The notes below the pieces were generated by a model. The model saw nothing but the letters and a program-made list of their open reading frames with translations, had not been told where the DNA came from and did not search any database. A DNA stretch of 64,000 bases from Bacillus sp. X1(2014) (GTDB taxonomy: Bacteria > Bacillota > Bacilli > Bacillales_B > DSM-18226), in the NCBI RefSeq assembly GCF_007678255.1, contig NZ_VEED01000002.1, positions 558,001 to 622,000 of the forward strand, in the 5' to 3' direction. Made by a program: the position numbers and the translations under genes. Within the stretch, counting starts at the first letter, position 1, and every line of letters starts with the position of its first letter. Of the stretch, positions 54,007 to 62,130 are shown in pieces.

Positions 54007-54783
54007 CTAAATCCTATTGATAAATTCCAAAATTGCTGTATTTACCTCATTCGGCTTTTCAATTGTGGCCCAATGTCCACAATCAGACAGCACAACCAAA
54101 TCAGCGTTTGGAAAGCTATGGTATAGGGCTTTTGACATTGATAGTGGAGTGGTTTTATCTTCCTCCCCAACAATCAGTTGAACTGGTACTTCTACTTCCT
54201 GATGACTAATTGCCTTAGCCTCCGCTAGGGCCCGACATGACGCAGCATATCCTTCCGCATCATTTGTCAAAAGCAAAGACCTAACTAAACCCATGACTGC
54301 TAGATTTGTCTTGGAATAATTGGAGAATCCACCTTCTAGAATGGTATCGGCAATTACCTCCATTCCGTTCTCTCTAACCAAAGTAGAGCGATCCGCTAAC
54401 GCTTTTCGTGCTCCTTCGGGTGGTTCGGTAAAACCGCCGACAAGCGTCATGCTTTTGACAACTTCAGGATAGGCTACCGCAAAATGTTCAGCAATCAATG
54501 TGCCCATCGAATGAGCAATTATGTGAGCGCTTTTAATCGATTCACTATCTAGTAGTGCTTTTAGATCTTCAACGAATAATTCGATAGAGTAATCGGGGGG
54601 TGATACATCGGTCCGTCCTGAACCACGCAGATCATATGTAACCGTTTTAAAATGACGGGAACATGTATTTACCTGGCTATGCCAAATGTTCAAGTCCCCT
54701 CCTAGCCCATGAACAAAGACCACAGCCTCGCCTGACCCTTTCACTTCTACATTAACTTGAATATCTCTAATTTGCTTTCTCAT
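54007..54783 (-). CDS. Alpha/beta hydrolase, 3-oxoadipate enol-lactonase-like
   Basis: A 258-residue alpha/beta hydrolase: oxyanion region VFVHGLGGDLNIWH near residue 23, nucleophile Ser in AHSMGTLIAEH near residue 92, Asp in IVGEEDKTTPLS near 209 and His in LSDCGHWATIEKP near 236. The pattern resembles PcaD-type enol-lactonases and related C-C or ester hydrolases. It is the first gene of the operon running to the amidohydrolase, and GGAGG precedes the ATG. A GntR regulator with a matching operator-like 17-mer lies upstream. Confidence 0.87.
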   Translation of the reverse strand: MRKQIRDIQVNVEVKGSGEAVVFVHGLGGDLNIWHSQVNTCSRHFKTVTYDLRGSGRTDVSPPDYSIELFVEDLKALLDSESIKSAHIIAHSMGTLIAEHFAVAYPEVVKSMTLVGGFTEPPEGARKALADRSTLVRENGMEVIADTILEGGFSNYSKTNLAVMGLVRSLLLTNDAEGYAASCRALAEAKAISHQEVEVPVQLIVGEEDKTTPLSMSKALYHSFPNADLVVLSDCGHWATIEKPNEVNTAILEFINRI

Positions 54784-54901
54784 AGCTTCCTCCAAAATAT
54801 GAATTTAGTAGACAGCAGGTAAAAATGATTTTATTATCACCCCATCGTCTTCCTATTAAATATTATTATATTATTTATTTTTTTATTGTCAATATTCTGA
54901 T

Positions 54902-54918
54902 AAATAATATTATATTAT
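54902..54918. promoter_or_regulatory. 17-mer AAATAATATTATATTAT, candidate GntR operator (site 1)
   Basis: The 17-mer occurs here, upstream of the alpha/beta hydrolase operon, and identically at 55808-55824 upstream of the GntR gene. A variant is at about 54859. AT-rich composition lowers confidence. Confidence 0.45.
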
Positions 54919-54937
54919 TTTTTTTGTTTGAACCAGA

Positions 54938-54974
54938 ATAAAAAAACTCCTAAATTCAAGTGAATTTAAGAGTT
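54938..54974 (-). terminator. Terminator of the GntR gene
   Basis: Arms AACTCCTAAATTC and GAATTTAAGAGTT with one mismatch, followed on the minus strand by TTTTTTTATTC. Confidence 0.8.
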
Positions 54975-55035
54975 GAACGTTACCATTATTCATGAAGTTG
55001 ACTTTTTTAAGCTGAATAATTAGAAAAACACCTTT

Positions 55036-55740
55036 TTAATCGTTTATACCCGTGAGAATCACTGCAAGCTCTTCTTGTAGTTCATACATTTTTTCCTCGG
55101 CCATTTTCTCATCGTGGTTACAAATAGCAATTAGTAACTCTTTATGAAACTGTAAGTATCTTTCTGTTGCATACTGTTTTTGATTCATACTGGCTATTGT
55201 AGCATATCGATAATCTAATTGAACTTTAGACAACATTTGTAACATATTCACGAGAAGTTCATTGTTAGAAGCTTCGTAAATACTTTTATGGAATTCATAA
55301 TCAGTCTGAGCCCATGTATCTTTATCCCCTAATGACTTTTCCAGAAGAGAATAGCATTCTGTCATTTTTTCAATATCAGCTTGCGTTGCGTTCTTAGCCG
55401 CTAACTTAGCTGCAACAGGTTCAATTGCAAAGCCGAGTTCATTTAATTTTAACAAGAAATTTCGATTATTTCCTGAATCTGATGCCCATGCTAATACATC
55501 TGTATCCCACCATTGCCACTCCGAACGAGGAGATACAATTGTTCCTAATTTAGGAATGGATTTCACTAAACGACGAGTAGCCAATCCCTTAAATGCCTCC
55601 CTCACGACGGTTCGACTAACCCCATGTAACTCACTTAAGGTTTCTATTTTAGGAAGTGTATCTCCTGGAATAATATCTCCATTAATAATTTGTTTTCCAA
55701 GCTCATGAATTAATTGATCAGTTAAGTTATAAATAGCCAC
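55036..55740 (-). CDS. GntR-family regulator, FadR/FCD subfamily
   Basis: A 234-residue GntR protein: winged helix with DTLPKIETLSELHGVSRTVV and REAFKGLATRRLVKS (residues 27-61), then an all-helical FCD effector domain with metal-site-like residues in DYEFHKSIYEAS (near 147) and RYLQFHKELLIAICNHDEK (near 195). It likely represses the downstream alpha/beta-hydrolase operon and itself; an identical 17-mer lies ahead of both. The start is GTG, with AAGGATGGGG upstream. It has its own terminator. Confidence 0.92.
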   Translation of the reverse strand: MAIYNLTDQLIHELGKQIINGDIIPGDTLPKIETLSELHGVSRTVVREAFKGLATRRLVKSIPKLGTIVSPRSEWQWWDTDVLAWASDSGNNRNFLLKLNELGFAIEPVAAKLAAKNATQADIEKMTECYSLLEKSLGDKDTWAQTDYEFHKSIYEASNNELLVNMLQMLSKVQLDYRYATIASMNQKQYATERYLQFHKELLIAICNHDEKMAEEKMYELQEELAVILTGIND

Positions 55741-55807
55741 TATCGATTCCCCATCCTTTACAGTAAAACGACAAAAATTGAATATAGATTATATTAAATA
55801 TTTTAAC

Positions 55808-55824
55808 AAATAATATTATATTAT
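55808..55824. promoter_or_regulatory. 17-mer AAATAATATTATATTAT, candidate GntR operator (site 2)
   Basis: Identical to 54902-54918; here it lies about 70 bases upstream of the GntR start codon, where autoregulation would be expected. Confidence 0.45.
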
Positions 55825-55967
55825 AATTTTAAGTTTACCATAACATGAGCTCTTGATTTTGTTATTAAAGAAAAAAAAGCACCTCAGGAAGATTTTTCGA
55901 TTCGAATAACAAATATTGAAAAATAAGAAAATCTGCGTCTAGCATAAATATTTCTTCAGTATGCTAA

Positions 55968-56069
55968 CTACCTATCTAAATCTATTTGAGAACCAACTTC
56001 TTTTAAAAGGTCGAGTCTACCTTTATTTTTCACGAAAAGCATGGTTATTCTAAAGTAGCTGATGACCAA
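55968..56069 (-). other. Possible short ORF or relic
   Basis: A 33-codon minus-strand frame ends KNKGRLDLLKEVGSQIDLDR. The composition looks protein-like but there is no ribosome binding site and I do not recognise it. It may be the C-terminal scrap of a lost gene. Confidence 0.15.
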
Positions 56070-56181
56070 TTATTTTTCACAAAGTACTAACCCTTAAGCG
56101 TGAAGTAATATCTTCAGTATTAATTGTACCCATGTAAACAAAATTTGTGTACAATAACTCTAATGAACTGGAGGTCATAAA

Positions 56182-56424
56182 ATGAAAAAAGTGATTATTT
56201 ATTCACAAGAAACATGCCCGCCTTGCCATGCGGAAAAATTATGGTTTAAAGAAAATGGGATTGAGTTTGAAGAGAGGGACATCCGGAAAAACGATCAATA
56301 TCTGCATGAACTTATAGGGCTAGGTGCTGCTGCTACACCAGCAACCATTATCAAAGATGGAGATCATGAAGACGTGATCCTAGGATTTGATCAAGTGAAA
56401 TTGGCTGAACTATTAGGGATTTAA
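56182..56424 (+). CDS. Glutaredoxin-like protein with CPPC site (copy 2)
   Basis: The second 80-residue glutaredoxin-like gene. Changes from copy 1 are V56I-type, the ER/DH pair after KDG, A/V near residue 72 and I/L near the end, all outside the Cys12-x-x-Cys15 site. Upstream TTGTACCCAT and the GGAGGT ribosome binding site are also shared. The two copies face the same way and bracket 5.8 kb, including the amidohydrolase operon and GntR. Confidence 0.9.
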   Translation: MKKVIIYSQETCPPCHAEKLWFKENGIEFEERDIRKNDQYLHELIGLGAAATPATIIKDGDHEDVILGFDQVKLAELLGI

Positions 56425-56439
56425 AACAATACGAAAAGA

Positions 56440-56486
56440 AAAAACACTGTGTGAACAGCGAACATTACTGTCATCAGTGTTTTTTG
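56440..56486 (+). terminator. Terminator of glutaredoxin-like copy 2
   Basis: AAAACACTG (56441-56449) pairs with CAGTGTTTT (56475-56483), followed by TT. The loop keeps GAACAG/CTGTC pieces reminiscent of the terminator after copy 1. Confidence 0.75.
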
Positions 56487-56501
56487 TCTTCATATTTTAA
56501 T

Positions 56502-57275
56502 TTATAGCCCAAAATGTTGTTTTGCCAGCTCTTTGAATTTCTTGTTTTCAATTGCCTCTTTAGTTAGAATTCCATCGGCCCATTTGGTAAATGTGGAATC
56601 TGTTAAGGTAATATTTCCGTTTTTGGTAAGTCGGGTAATTAAAGGATGTTTGTTAAATGAAGATTGCGGGTGTTCGGCAATAATCGATTGGATTTCATTC
56701 AAATTAGTATCATCAATAGATTTCCGCGAATCAAAAGCATAGCCTATCTTCCACTCAGTATCCTTATGCTTTAGTTTCATTTCTAAAAAATAATCCCCAA
56801 GTTCATGATTTACTTTTTTAATTCTAAACTCTCCATTATCAGAAGCAACTGTCTCGCCCGATAAAGGTACGGGTTTTAAAGGTAAATTCCCTCCAAATCC
56901 GGTGTCAATCAAATACGTCTGTCCCTCGTGATTTAAAAGCACCGTTACATGCGTCCTGCCAAGTTGAATATACTCCCCCACAGAATGATTATAAACAACA
57001 CCGTCTGTGAGGACTGCGTTAAAGCCATTTTCTATGAGGTAGAAATAGAAAAGCGGATTTAATTCGTAACAAAGTCCGCCTTCATTTTTTTCCACCACTT
57101 TGTTGATTAAATTTTCCTTTGTAATCCTACCAGTTTTGTTTTCAATGATTGATAAATTTTCAAACGGGATGTTTTGTGCAGTTTTTTCAAGAACCTCTGG
57201 TAACTTTTCAAAGGAAATTTTTTGATCTTCCGGCATACCTATTCTTTTATGAAATAAAGTTGTCAGGTTTTGCAT
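56502..57275 (-). CDS. Arylamine N-acetyltransferase
   Basis: A 257-residue NAT-family protein. The catalytic triad is Cys69 (GGLCYELN), His109 (RTHVTVLL) and Asp124 (LIDTGFGG), with the expected spacing; the active-site approach PFENLSI is also present near residue 37. It transfers acetyl from acetyl-CoA to arylamines or hydrazines in the cytosol, a possible detoxification step in an aromatic-degrading bacterium. The ATG after GGAGGAG is used; six upstream codons include that site. Confidence 0.93.
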   Translation of the reverse strand: MQNLTTLFHKRIGMPEDQKISFEKLPEVLEKTAQNIPFENLSIIENKTGRITKENLINKVVEKNEGGLCYELNPLFYFYLIENGFNAVLTDGVVYNHSVGEYIQLGRTHVTVLLNHEGQTYLIDTGFGGNLPLKPVPLSGETVASDNGEFRIKKVNHELGDYFLEMKLKHKDTEWKIGYAFDSRKSIDDTNLNEIQSIIAEHPQSSFNKHPLITRLTKNGNITLTDSTFTKWADGILTKEAIENKKFKELAKQHFGL

Positions 57276-57327
57276 TAATTCTCCTCCAAGCACTTTTTTT
57301 GCACAACCACAGCTCTTTTATTGACCA

Positions 57328-59628
57328 CTAGAAACGTCCCAGTTGTACTCTATCCAATAACAAGTCCGATGGTGAACTTGCATATAGATACAACCTATGC
57401 ATCGGTCTAGTCATGGCTACATATAGTAATTTGATGTCTAGTTCTTCGTCACTATACGATTCTTCAAGGGTAACAATTAGGACAGCATCAAATTCTAATC
57501 CTTTTGAAAGGTGCGAAGGTAAGATCACTACGCTGCCCTTTTTCATATCTTCTTTTTCTTCTAATAGTTGTATTGGAAGATTGCTATTTTCCAGCATTTT
57601 ATGTATACGTCGGCACTCTTTGTCGGTCCTTCCAATAATCGCAATCGAGTTAAGCTCTTCCTTTTTGAGCAACTGAATATCATCTTCAAGGGTCTGTTTT
57701 ACTTGTTCCAAATTGGCAGGGTCTATTTTCGTATAGCGGGGTTTGTCCCCATGGCGGATGACTGGTTCCACTTTTGGCAAGTCTTGATCCATAATTGAAA
57801 GAATGTCGTTGGCTAACTCCATGATCTCGACCGTGGTTCGATAACTCTTTTGTAATGTTTGATAATTTGCATTCGGGAAAATTTCCTTTACTAATGGTTC
57901 CCAGCTTTTTAACCCTCGATAAGAATGAATCCCTTGTGCTAAATCTCCCACAATCGTAAATAATTCTGTTTCAAAGCCCGCTTTAAGTGCAGCAAATTGG
58001 AAATAACTATAGTCCTGGGCTTCATCAATGAAAATACTCTTCATTTTATATTGTTCTTCGATTCCTTCTAATTTTGCCTTCATATAAAATAACGGAGCAA
58101 AGTCCTCTAGTTCTAGCGCTTTTTTATCAAAATTCCTTTGACAATATTTACTTAACGCTCTACATTCTTTCTCTGAAAGCATACTTGAATACTTTTGTAA
58201 AAGTTCAGGCGAAGTCATCAGTTCCTTGTATAAGGAAAAAATATCTTTTTTAACAAAAGAAGCCATATAATTTTTTACCGCAACCTTCGACTCTTTCTCC
58301 ACAGAACTGATTCTTTTTTCTTTTGAATCCATGAAGTTGACTACTTTTTCCTTCCTTTTTTCTGAATCCGGCCGGCCGCTAAAAAGAAGCTTTTCTAAAG
58401 CATCGTCATATTTACTATTAATTTTAGAAAGAATCAGCGATTTTTTTAATCTTAGATCATTTGTTAATATATTTTTAATTTTATCCAGTCTCTTATAGAT
58501 AGGTAAGTATTGAAATTCTTGTATAAATAGTTTTTTGAGTCTTCCCCCTCTTATTAGGCGAGATTTTTCAATGACAAAATCCTCGGAAGGTGCCAAATTA
58601 AACTCAATTTCTTTTAAGTAATTGTCGATAACCTCCTTAAATTCCAGCGATCCTTTATAACTGGAAACCCATTGAATCATATTTGATTTTTCGTTTCCGT
58701 TAATGAGCGCCATTAATTTTGAATTAGGAGATATTAATTTTATTTTCTTCCCTAAACACTTGCTCATAAATTCAATATAAGTCGTTTGTTTAATCTTGTT
58801 TACCCCTAGATCGGGAAGAACCGCGGAAATATAATCAATAAATAATTTATTAGGTGCAAGAATCATTAATTTTTCTGGAGGAAATCGATATCCAGAAGAG
58901 TATAGAAAGTAGGAAATTCGATGGAGAGCAATGGTTGTTTTTCCACTTCCTGCAGCTCCTTGAACGATAATGGGATGTTTAAGAGAGGCTCTAATTACTT
59001 CATTTTGCTCATTTTGGATGGTCGCCACAATCTCGGTTAAGCGATTGTCTGCTTTTCCTGATAAGGATTTTTGTAATAATTCATCATGTGTGGTTAAATC
59101 GATATCTCTAATGTCTTTTAAAAATCCATTTTCGATTTCGTACTGCCGCTTTAATGATAAATAGCCACTTTGCACTTCCCCGTAGGCGTCGTACGTCACA
59201 TTCCCTAGACGGCCATCATAGTAAACGTTTGCAATCGGAGACCGCCAATCGACAATAATGGGAATCTGATTGACACGGTCAAACAAGGAGGCTTTTCCAA
59301 TATATAAAATCTCTTCGTTGCTGTCACCACTGCTCGTAAAATTGATTCGAGAGAAGTACGGTTTGCCGATGACGCTTTCTAACCTTTCCAATTCACTCTC
59401 AGCCAATTCTAAAAATTGAGCATTCGTTAGGAGGGTCATGTAGCTTAAACTACTATCTGATGTATCCAGTTCCGCAAAGGCTTCTTTCAAATTCTCAACG
59501 AACTGTTCTTTATTTCCCTTCGACATTTCTAAAACACTCTTAATAAATTCCTTTGTAAATTCTAAGCGTTCCACTTCTTCTTGATAATCTTTATGTTCTC
59601 GAACTGATTTTTGTTTGTTTGAACTCAT
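57328..59628 (-). CDS. helD: HelD-type UvrD/Rep-family helicase, RNA polymerase recycling factor
   Basis: The 766-residue length and domain order match Bacillus HelD: an N-terminal coiled-coil secondary-channel arm (residues 1-75), Walker A in GAAGSGKTTIALHR near residue 230, a long inserted clamp domain (about 330-510), Walker B in FIDEAQDYSYFQF near residue 543, and motif region SYRTTVEIMELAN and LPSHLSKGLEFDAVLIV toward the C-terminus. HelD binds RNA polymerase and releases stalled complexes from DNA. It is a single gene, with GAGAGGTGACG upstream of the ATG. Confidence 0.9.
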   Translation of the reverse strand: MSSNKQKSVREHKDYQEEVERLEFTKEFIKSVLEMSKGNKEQFVENLKEAFAELDTSDSSLSYMTLLTNAQFLELAESELERLESVIGKPYFSRINFTSSGDSNEEILYIGKASLFDRVNQIPIIVDWRSPIANVYYDGRLGNVTYDAYGEVQSGYLSLKRQYEIENGFLKDIRDIDLTTHDELLQKSLSGKADNRLTEIVATIQNEQNEVIRASLKHPIIVQGAAGSGKTTIALHRISYFLYSSGYRFPPEKLMILAPNKLFIDYISAVLPDLGVNKIKQTTYIEFMSKCLGKKIKLISPNSKLMALINGNEKSNMIQWVSSYKGSLEFKEVIDNYLKEIEFNLAPSEDFVIEKSRLIRGGRLKKLFIQEFQYLPIYKRLDKIKNILTNDLRLKKSLILSKINSKYDDALEKLLFSGRPDSEKRKEKVVNFMDSKEKRISSVEKESKVAVKNYMASFVKKDIFSLYKELMTSPELLQKYSSMLSEKECRALSKYCQRNFDKKALELEDFAPLFYMKAKLEGIEEQYKMKSIFIDEAQDYSYFQFAALKAGFETELFTIVGDLAQGIHSYRGLKSWEPLVKEIFPNANYQTLQKSYRTTVEIMELANDILSIMDQDLPKVEPVIRHGDKPRYTKIDPANLEQVKQTLEDDIQLLKKEELNSIAIIGRTDKECRRIHKMLENSNLPIQLLEEKEDMKKGSVVILPSHLSKGLEFDAVLIVTLEESYSDEELDIKLLYVAMTRPMHRLYLYASSPSDLLLDRVQLGRF

Positions 59629-59676
59629 TCTCTCAATCCGTCACCTCTCAATAGAGTTTATAGCGATGGAACACGC

Positions 59677-59718
59677 ACAAAAAGAAACATCTACAATTTT
59701 TTTGCAGATGCTTTCTTT
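59677..59718 (-). terminator. Terminator of the small membrane protein gene
   Basis: AGAAACATCT and AGATGCTTTCT (about 59681-59716) pair with a bulge, followed on the minus strand by TTTTTGTGC. Confidence 0.6.
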
Positions 59719-59772
59719 CACAATGGAGTTATATTTTACCATTTGGCAAGTGATAATACAATAACTTGTTTT

Positions 59773-59958
59773 TTATCCCTTGAAATATAGTAAAGCGATA
59801 AGGAAAATAATTAATCCTATTAAGAAAATAGGAGCAAGACCGGTACTGTATACAAAATAAATTCTAATATGAAGAAGCGCATGGATAATAAGTATGGCCA
59901 GCAAGCATACCAGTAATACAATGGTTAACTGCACATTTTTATTGCGATTGCGATTCAA
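59773..59958 (-). CDS. Small membrane protein, unknown function
   Basis: A 61-residue protein with an Asn/Arg-rich start and two hydrophobic segments (about residues 10-30 and 37-58), so probably two transmembrane helices with a short Tyr/Ser-containing loop. TTG start with GAAGGGAG seven to eight bases upstream. I do not recognise a family. It stands alone between helD and the SPFH gene. Confidence 0.6.
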   Translation of the reverse strand: MNRNRNKNVQLTIVLLVCLLAILIIHALLHIRIYFVYSTGLAPIFLIGLIIFLIALLYFKG

Positions 59959-60114
59959 AGAATTTGCTCCCTTCTAGAAGCTTTACAGGGACACTAAATG
60001 AACAAACGTTTTTTATATAAATATTTTAGATGAGCTTGAAATATTCCTTTCGATCCCAACCGGCAATGTTCTGATAAAAAATAAAAAATTTCCTTTTTTT
60101 ACAACTTTTTATGA

Positions 60115-60142
60115 TATAATTGTGATATCACTTTTATATCAC
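60115..60142 (+). promoter_or_regulatory. -10 box and overlapping operator-like repeat of the SPFH gene
   Basis: TATAAT (60115-60120) is followed at once by the perfect palindrome GTGATATCAC (60122-60131) and a further half-site TATATCAC (60135-60142). A -35 box is not clear. The position just after the -10 suits a repressor site. Confidence 0.5.
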
Positions 60143-60166
60143 ATTTTTTCAAATGGAGGGAACGGA

Positions 60167-61024
60167 ATGAAGGAAAAATCAATTTTTAAAATGAATGGAT
60201 TTGCTGCACTGATCATTGCGTTATTATGTATTGGTCTTGGAATTTTCTTAATTGCTACTGGAACAATCTCGCAGAAATTTACTGGTGGAATCGTTATTAT
60301 TTTAGGATTCATACTTGCAACAAGTTTGACCATTGTTCAGCCAAACGAAGCAAAAGTATTAACCTTCTTTGGTACCTATCTTGGTGTAATCCGGGACCAA
60401 GGCTTATGGGCAACCATTCCGTTTACCTTCAAAAGAAGTGTCTCCTTACGAGTAACAAACTTTATCAGTGAGAGGCTAAAAGTAAATGATTTAGAAGGAA
60501 ATCCCATTGAGATTGCAGCTGTGGTTGTTTATAAAGTGAGGGATGCAGCAAAAGCATTGTATGACGTGGAAAACTATAATAAATTCATCCAAATTCAAAG
60601 TGAAACCGGGCTTCGTCATATTGCAAGCAGATATGCTTATGATTCGTTCGATCATGCTGAAAACCCACTAACTCTACGGCAGAATAGCGATGAAGTCGCA
60701 GATGTTCTTATGTATGATTTACAAAAAAGGCTGGATGTAGCTGGCGTGGATGTGATCGAAGCTCGCATTATGCATCTTGCCTATTCTTCTGAAATTGCTT
60801 CTGCCATGCTGCAAAGACAACAAGCGCAAGCTGTATTATCTGCTCGAAAGGTGATTGTCGACGGTGCCGTTGGACTTGTAAAAGCTGCAATTGACCAACT
60901 CGCAGAGCAAGAAATTGTTGAACTGGATGAAGAGAAAAAAGCGCAGATGGTCAATAACCTAATGGTCGCCATTGTCTCTGAAAAAGGAACGCAGCCCATT
61001 ATTAATACAGGAAGCATCTATTAA
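60167..61024 (+). CDS. SPFH/band-7 (stomatin-like) membrane protein
   Basis: A 285-residue SPFH protein: two N-terminal hydrophobic hairpin segments (residues 10-50), IVQPNEAKVLTFFGTYLG starting near residue 55, the band-7 core with VAAVVVYKVRDAAKALYDVE (near 125; discontinuous motif) and VIEARIMHLAYSSEIASAML near 208. Such proteins form membrane-associated oligomers linked to microdomains. A 51-residue RHH protein follows within 13 bases. ATG start after GGAGGG; an upstream in-frame start lies inside the operator-like region and is rejected. Confidence 0.9.
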   Translation: MKEKSIFKMNGFAALIIALLCIGLGIFLIATGTISQKFTGGIVIILGFILATSLTIVQPNEAKVLTFFGTYLGVIRDQGLWATIPFTFKRSVSLRVTNFISERLKVNDLEGNPIEIAAVVVYKVRDAAKALYDVENYNKFIQIQSETGLRHIASRYAYDSFDHAENPLTLRQNSDEVADVLMYDLQKRLDVAGVDVIEARIMHLAYSSEIASAMLQRQQAQAVLSARKVIVDGAVGLVKAAIDQLAEQEIVELDEEKKAQMVNNLMVAIVSEKGTQPIINTGSIY

Positions 61025-61037
61025 GGTTGTGTAATCA

Positions 61038-61193
61038 ATGAGCAAACGAAAATCATTTCCGCTTCGGATTGACCCAAAGTTATATGAAGTGCTGGAAAAA
61101 TGGGCCGAGGATGAAATAAGAAGCGTCAACGCCCAAATCGAAGTCATCCTAAAAGAAGCCGCTAAAAAGGCAGGAAGATTAAAAAAAGAATAG
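61038..61193 (+). CDS. Arc-like ribbon-helix-helix protein
   Basis: A 51-residue protein beginning [20 protein letters not shown] and continuing with a helix containing [14 protein letters not shown]: the beta-strand, helix, turn, helix pattern of Arc/MetJ-type DNA-binding dimers. It is typically found right after an SPFH gene in Bacillaceae. It could repress the SPFH promoter, where a short palindrome repeat occurs (inference). It starts 13 bases after the SPFH stop; no strong ribosome binding site, so translational coupling is likely. Confidence 0.85.
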   Translation: MSKRKSFPLRIDPKLYEVLEKWAEDEIRSVNAQIEVILKEAAKKAGRLKKE

Positions 61194-61278
61194 ACACCAT
61201 AGGGGCACGGTTCTCATGACTTTAAATGAGGTAGTTACAACTTCAAGTACCGGCTCATGGTCTTCTCTGGTCGAAAAA

Positions 61279-61320
61279 AATAATCCATCCATGGAGACTC
61301 CAGGATGGATTATTTTAATG
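61279..61320 (+). terminator. Terminator of the SPFH/RHH operon
   Basis: Perfect 12-base arms AATAATCCATCC and GGATGGATTATT (61279-61290, 61303-61314), followed by TTAATGG. The upstream A-run also allows activity toward the minus strand. Confidence 0.8.
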
Positions 61321-61366
61321 GTAAATGATAGATTTTGTCTGGGTGAATGCTTAATAGCAGATATCG

Positions 61367-61732
61367 TTATTGTCTTAGTAGTTTTTCAATTTCTGTTTCA
61401 ACACGAAAAATCCGTTTGTTTAGGGCAGACGTTTTATCATCCGGATACTGGATCATCTTTTCATTGTAATCTCCTAAACTTTGTATTAAATTCTTTTGTA
61501 GTTTTTCTTGACCGTTTTTAATTTCAATTACATCTAAGTGCAATTTAATTTGACCTTCTTCTAACTGTTTTTGTCCGGCTTCTAACTGTTTTTGTCCAGA
61601 TTCTAACTGTTTTTGTCCTGCTTCTAACTGTTTTTGTCCTGTTTCTAATTGTTTTTGTCCTGTTTCTAAATTTTCCAAACGGGTGTTGATTTTTTGTAAT
61701 TCATTGAGGATTAGTTTAAAGTTCTCTTCCAT
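61367..61732 (-). CDS. Coiled-coil protein with heptad repeats
   Basis: A 121-residue protein dominated by a coiled coil. Residues about 23-64 are six consecutive heptads of the form LE(T/A/S/E)GQ(K/I)(Q/K), with Leu at one core position. The DNA shows five 21-base repeats (61561-61665). The ends are non-repetitive (start ILNELQKINTRLENLE; end NKRIFRVETEIEKLLRQ). A structural or scaffold role is likely, no enzyme domain is visible. The start ATG is preceded by GGGGGAG. Confidence 0.75.
   Translation of the reverse strand: MEENFKLILNELQKINTRLENLETGQKQLETGQKQLEAGQKQLESGQKQLEAGQKQLEEGQIKLHLDVIEIKNGQEKLQKNLIQSLGDYNEKMIQYPDDKTSALNKRIFRVETEIEKLLRQ
61561..61665 (-). repeat. Five tandem 21-base repeats inside the coiled-coil gene
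   Basis: Unit ctaactgtttttgtcc plus five bases, copies starting at 61561, 61582, 61603, 61624 and 61645, differing at a few third-position-like sites. Each encodes one heptad GQKQLE-type, so unit gain or loss would keep the frame. Confidence 0.85.
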
Positions 61733-61927
61733 TTGAACTCCCCCAGTATTATAAAAATTATATATAATTTACTTCAATACCGAACATATTTTCTTATTTT
61801 TATTATAACAAATAGAGTAGGACATGTCACGTTTAATAAGAATTTTTCATTTTCATTAAAAACCTAAAACTCATACTCTATTTTCTTTTACTGGTATTTT
61901 AGTTATAATATATCTATATAATTGCAT

Positions 61928-61969
61928 AAAATAAAAAGACCGAGGGTGCTGGTAACACCTAACGGTCTT
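61928..61969 (-). terminator. Terminator of the toxin mRNA
   Basis: AAGACCG (61936-61942) pairs with CGGTCTT (61963-61969), with a second inner stem GGTG/CACC; on the minus strand followed by TTTTTATTTT. It implies a toxin mRNA whose 3' untranslated region overlaps the whole antisense RNA. Confidence 0.75.
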
Positions 61970-62012
61970 GCAATAGCAGGTTCCCTTCAAGGGAATCAGC
62001 ATTAAGCGGAAG

Positions 62013-62057
62013 TAATCCACCTAGGGCTGCTAAACTCGAGGGTGGATTATTTTTTTT
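62013..62057 (+). terminator. Terminator of the antisense RNA
   Basis: Perfect nine-base arms TAATCCACC and GGTGGATTA followed by eight T residues. The T-run overlaps the last Lys codons of the toxin on the other strand. Confidence 0.8.
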
Positions 62058-62130
62058 GGTTAAAAGACAGAACGGCAACGATCAGGCTTCCAAATGCAAA
62101 CATAATCATAAATGTTTCAAATACTGTCAA
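62047..62130 (-). CDS. Type I toxin peptide, putative holin-like toxin family
   Basis: A 27-residue peptide: TVFETFMIMFAFGSLIVAVL followed by SFNQKK, one hydrophobic transmembrane segment and a short positively charged tail. This is the pattern of the holin-like toxins of Bacillus (BsrG, BsrE, TxpA relatives). A TTG start lies seven bases after AGAGGGGGTG; an ATG in that site is out of frame. It would insert in the membrane. Two opposed terminators and an antisense RNA accompany it. It is too short for usual gene callers. Confidence 0.8.
   Translation of the reverse strand: MTVFETFMIMFAFGSLIVAVLSFNQKK

Larger units (their letters stand above)
55741..56181. other. Gap upstream of GntR and glutaredoxin copy 2
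   Basis: About 440 bases between divergent genes. It contains the GntR promoter with its 17-mer, the glutaredoxin promoter region, and a 33-codon minus-strand frame listed separately. Nothing else was recognised. Confidence 0.45.
61925..62057 (+). ncRNA. Antisense RNA antitoxin of the holin-like toxin
   Basis: The plus strand here carries TATAAT boxes just upstream (61904-61909 and 61917-61922), an internal perfect stem TTCCCTTCAAGGGAA (61981-61995), and an intrinsic terminator TAATCCACC...GGTGGATTA plus eight T (62013-62057). The transcript would be antisense to the end of the toxin ORF and to the toxin mRNA 3' region, the arrangement of bsrG/SR4- and txpA/RatA-type systems. The 5' end is only approximate. 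Confidence 0.7.

Noticed and set aside
61216..61521. 101-codon plus-strand ORF
   Set aside because: It runs through a strong terminator hairpin and antisense to the coiled-coil gene; no ribosome binding site.
61561..61665. CRISPR-like repeat array
   Set aside because: Repeats are directly adjacent without spacers and encode heptads in an ORF.
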